Below are positions 13,201 to 14,767 of a DNA stretch of 14,767 bases, in pieces. This DNA is from Candidatus Woesearchaeota archaeon (GTDB lineage: Archaea > Nanobdellota > Nanobdellia > Woesearchaeales > GW2011-AR15). The notes beneath the pieces are model-generated. The model was not told the origin of the DNA and did not search any database. It saw only the letters and a list, made by a program, of their open reading frames with translations. Each line of letters opens with the position of its first letter. Within the stretch, counting starts at the first letter, position 1. The stretch covers positions 1 through 14,767 of the forward strand of contig JAFGSP010000125.1 of the NCBI GenBank assembly GCA_016934775.1, in the 5' to 3' direction. A program made the position numbers and the translations under genes.

Positions 13201-14552
13201 TATTCCTGCTCAACAGATGCTCCTGTTGAATCAACTGCATGAATCTTCCATCTGTAAGTAGTTAGAGGTGTAATGAATTTGTCAGCGCCGTTCCTTGTCC
13301 TGAATGTCTTTGTCAATGAGGTCTGCGTGTCTAAAACCTCCCATTGGTCTGAACCAGGATTGAGCCAGCTGAACGTCACTGTGAGGGTCTGGTTATCCTT
13401 GTCTTCGATGTAGGCTGAAATCGGAGTGCCAAGCACTTCAAAGGGAGGATATGGATCCGAAATAGAGACAGCCAATTGGCCGTCCGAAGGTGTCGGACTG
13501 CTTATTGTAGGTGCATAATTATTATGTCTGCTCGTGAATGTATTTTCGACTGTATTTGTGCCGAATGGATCTGTCGCAGTCACTCTCCAAGTATATGATA
13601 TGCCATAATTTTGGACTAGCTGTGCAATGGCTGAAACTGAGGTATCTCCTGTAACATTAATTCCTGAACCTAGAATTTGCCAGTTGTTTCCATCGAATAG
13701 TTCAATTGTCCAGTTATAAGGATCATTCTCAACATCACTAATATCTGCTGTCAATATGGGTTCAAGAGGCACGTCCATTGCCTGGTCCTCCGGGACCATA
13801 TTTTTGATAGTAGGCTTATAGTTTTGAGGTTTTGTCCTGAAAGTAAATAATGCCTCAGTTGTCTGTTTTGGGATGAGGCTCTCTGTAGTTGTAGTAATCC
13901 TCCATTTGTATTCAGTATCAAAATCTGTGATTGTTGTGGTTGGCTCATCAATAATTGCTTCTCCGCTATAGGCATTCCCTGACGCAATTTCTTCCCACTT
14001 ATTGTTATTTTGCAGCTCAAGAGTCCATATAAATAGGTCTCCTTCAGAATCTTTTATTGATGCCTGCAGATTAGGGTTGAGCGGGACATCAGTTGATTTA
14101 TTTGTCGGTCTTGGATCTCTCACATAAGGAGGATAATTAGTATTAGGATTGTCTTTTGTTGTAAAAGTATATGACTTTTCAGTAGATTGGCCTGAACCTG
14201 AAGGATCAGCAGCAATTATTTTCCACGAGTAATCATAATCGTATTGGGAAACGGTTGTTGTCAGAACACTAATACTGGCAATTCCGTCTGATGCTGTCCC
14301 GCTGTCAATCTCAGTCCAGGGAGTCTCGCCGTCATAAAGGTATACTATCCATGAAACAGAATCTCCTTCAGCATCTATGATATCAGCAGTCAACGTCGGA
14401 TTAAGTTCGATATCAACTGTGCCATCTCCAGGGAATTCATTTGTCATATTCGGAGGCAGGTTCACTGCAGACACATATCCTGTAGTTAGACTAAAAATCA
14501 GAAAACTAAAGACTATGAAAATTAGGGGTTTCAATATTTTTTCTGTGTGCAT
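10272..14552 (-). CDS. Large multi-domain membrane-anchored surface protein (Ig-like, FG-GAP propeller, MopE/TSP3 Cys-rich, PGF-pre-PGF)
   Basis: 1426 residues, exported. An N-terminal signal peptide (LIFIVFSFLIFSL, about 10-29) is followed by four Ig/FnIII-like modules (about 30-455, each with a D-x-E-G/N-D then W-T/W-R pattern). Next come roughly eight FG-GAP/VCBS repeats with DxDxDG calcium loops (about 460-870), probably a beta-propeller, then a fifth Ig-like module (905-1002). A MopE-like segment (EICDGIDNNCNGLIDE) and a thrombospondin-3-like DTDNDGISDC calcium segment occupy 1010-1120. A Cys-rich CGDG...CDG motif extends to about 1162, with a Ser/Gly linker after it. A PGF-pre-PGF domain (about 1190-1330, ending SFGYFAI) precedes an ITGRV motif and one C-terminal helix (about 1386-1411) with a basic tail. 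The likely role is adhesion or cell-envelope structure, with calcium-stabilised folds. It has no linked partner genes. Confidence 0.88.
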   Translation of the reverse strand: MHTEKILKPLIFIVFSFLIFSLTTGYVSAVNLPPNMTNEFPGDGTVDIELNPTLTADIIDAEGDSVSWIVYLYDGETPWTEIDSGTASDGIASISVLTTTVSQYDYDYSWKIIAADPSGSGQSTEKSYTFTTKDNPNTNYPPYVRDPRPTNKSTDVPLNPNLQASIKDSEGDLFIWTLELQNNNKWEEIASGNAYSGEAIIDEPTTTITDFDTEYKWRITTTTESLIPKQTTEALFTFRTKPQNYKPTIKNMVPEDQAMDVPLEPILTADISDVENDPYNWTIELFDGNNWQILGSGINVTGDTSVSAIAQLVQNYGISYTWRVTATDPFGTNTVENTFTSRHNNYAPTISSPTPSDGQLAVSISDPYPPFEVLGTPISAYIEDKDNQTLTVTFSWLNPGSDQWEVLDTQTSLTKTFRTRNGADKFITPLTTYRWKIHAVDSTGASVEQEYSFTTGGLLTFNFRTEVGNEGGDQIMPVMGDIDNDGTQEIVMVAGEQIVVVDGKTGLEEWRMPGATFAAAELADLDNDGTPEILHAAYDNGPRVRALKGDGTVIWTTQVLSGEGSSLFPLLAYDIDGNGYPTIYFATEDQTPFVWDGTISSYTGAVTMIDHNGNVLKDTWLFHPCWGGMSLADANNDGKFELYVSDRRAAGYLDGNTSLGPHAYDAETLDLLWWRKDVQHSSPIPIVADVVGDEDLEVVLTPIVFKGPIVVDGMTGTTLSGMDYSDNDLPTHGVATVYDIDGDSNKEIVMATSYPANAPPEFAVFDLITGETEFRPALDYQVAWAPKVGDVGRDSRMEILVATGPQGWSIDKFPLLVYGYDPVLKNYTLIDRVDPNFAGQLMPARVYDTDSDGYNEVVVAGYDGWLYVYDTPAETPNPAPRTWVQMYSEYRQGAAAYVPPPGAPQPIIKETNIADKAINIQPNATLSARIVDFHKDKMEIVMEISEDDGNHWITTASYSNADNGWYNTTLPGLQLNKTYSWRITASDPGADNKITTSIISFTTSPCDKGLIQVTYYIDSDNDQYGDNANPIYLCALPSSIPPAGYSLNNTDCNDANASVNPAALEICDGIDNNCNGLIDEVDTDNDGISDCHPDNCPLVFNPGQEDTNNNSIGDACDCGDGVLSAEEMCDGTDFGGKTCQSFSFDTGVLKCTASCTFDTSSCSYNSNSGGSSGSSRKRSSSGGSYSTATNGFKSWTDVSAGQVLSYEMVPHYNYLSKVDFRAIKAMPYVSIMITAYSSPPEEYMPVAEVFRYFRVKAINISETDYNNVKFSFSVPKSWVSNQGILKEDVTFAIYNSDGWEAVETGFISEDSTVFYYEAKSSSFGYFAIMTKNETRAMVQDSSGTGDSLSESSLSLGTLDNEAEQGNLTSSSGAGITGRVIESVSSGKSGWLLRLFAFVVLGAMLIAIYYLSNKGKQDKGNQAYFFK

Positions 14553-14573
14553 TTTAAGACCACTTTGTTTTCG

Positions 14574-14585
14574 ATTTTATCTTTA
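14574..14585 (-). promoter_or_regulatory. Weak TATA-like box of the surface protein gene
   Basis: AAAGATAAAATC on the minus strand, about 27 bp before the ATG at 14552. A weaker match than the other boxes but at the same distance. Confidence 0.35.
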
Positions 14586-14737
14586 TTCATCCCAGAACAT
14601 AGTTTTTTAGTCTGGAAATATAATCTTGTTCAATACGTTATTGCTAAAGACTTGCACAAATAATGCTCTGTTTAATAATATTTGGATATTGTGCAGCTTC
14701 TTGATTTTATTATAATTTTTTTAGTTATATTAAAAGA

Positions 14738-14748
14738 GTATATAAATC
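14738..14748 (+). promoter_or_regulatory. TATA box for a gene beyond the right edge
   Basis: AGTATATAAAT on the plus strand would start transcription at about 14768, one base past the window. The rest of 14586-14767 is AT-rich, and I see no gene in it. Confidence 0.5.
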
Positions 14749-14767
14749 TTTCGTTTTGTAACCACTA

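Overview
This window reads as archaeal. It encodes the archaeal/eukaryotic ribosomal protein eS1 (S3Ae) and an archaeal class I CCA-adding enzyme. It carries two tRNA genes without encoded CCA that are interrupted by bulge-helix-bulge (BHB) introns. AT-rich TATA boxes sit 25-30 bp in front of most start codons, which implies largely leaderless mRNAs. The bacterial-type gyrase B, the PGF-pre-PGF surface protein with an 'ITGRV' juxtamembrane motif, and the compact layout suit a DPANN archaeon (Woesearchaeota/Pacearchaeota-like) or a euryarchaeal relative. That placement is inference.

Layout. 1-378: the 3' end of an unrecognised gene, convergent with a tRNA-Pro(UGG) on the minus strand (401-530) that has introns in its D-loop and T-loop. 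618-952 (minus): a small gene broken by one missing base. 1064-2905 (minus): a tight three-gene membrane operon of a DedA family protein, a PAP2 phosphatase and a dolichol-kinase-like CTP-dependent kinase. Together these look like a polyprenyl-phosphate carrier recycling cassette. 3031-3147: a 38-residue, almost entirely acidic protein with its own TATA box and a strong Shine-Dalgarno. 3223-4380 (minus): a membrane protein with an HExxH metallopeptidase motif. 4460-5695 (minus): the CCA-adding enzyme, divergent from gyrB (5855-7747), with a palindrome between them. 7775-8968 (minus): a fusion of a RecA/KaiC-like domain without a P-loop and a CheC-like domain. 9023-9220: four copies of an exact 54-bp tandem repeat with covarying hairpins, between two divergent promoters. 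9251-9973: eS1. 10014-10184: a tRNA-Gln(CUG) with three introns, in the D-loop, anticodon loop and T-loop. 10272-14552 (minus): a 1426-residue membrane-anchored surface protein with Ig-like modules, a FG-GAP/VCBS propeller, Cys-rich calcium-binding segments and a PGF-pre-PGF domain. 14553-14767: intergenic, ending in a promoter for a gene beyond the window.

The most unusual content is the tRNA pair. Both have an intron at the same T-loop site (59/60) and another in the D-loop, and removing the introns gives perfect 73- and 74-nt cloverleaves. Next in interest are the 54-bp hairpin array upstream of eS1 and the poly-Asp mini-protein. The tRNAs and the CCA enzyme form a loose tRNA-maturation theme: both transcripts need 3' CCA addition, and both need a splicing endonuclease able to cut outside the anticodon loop.
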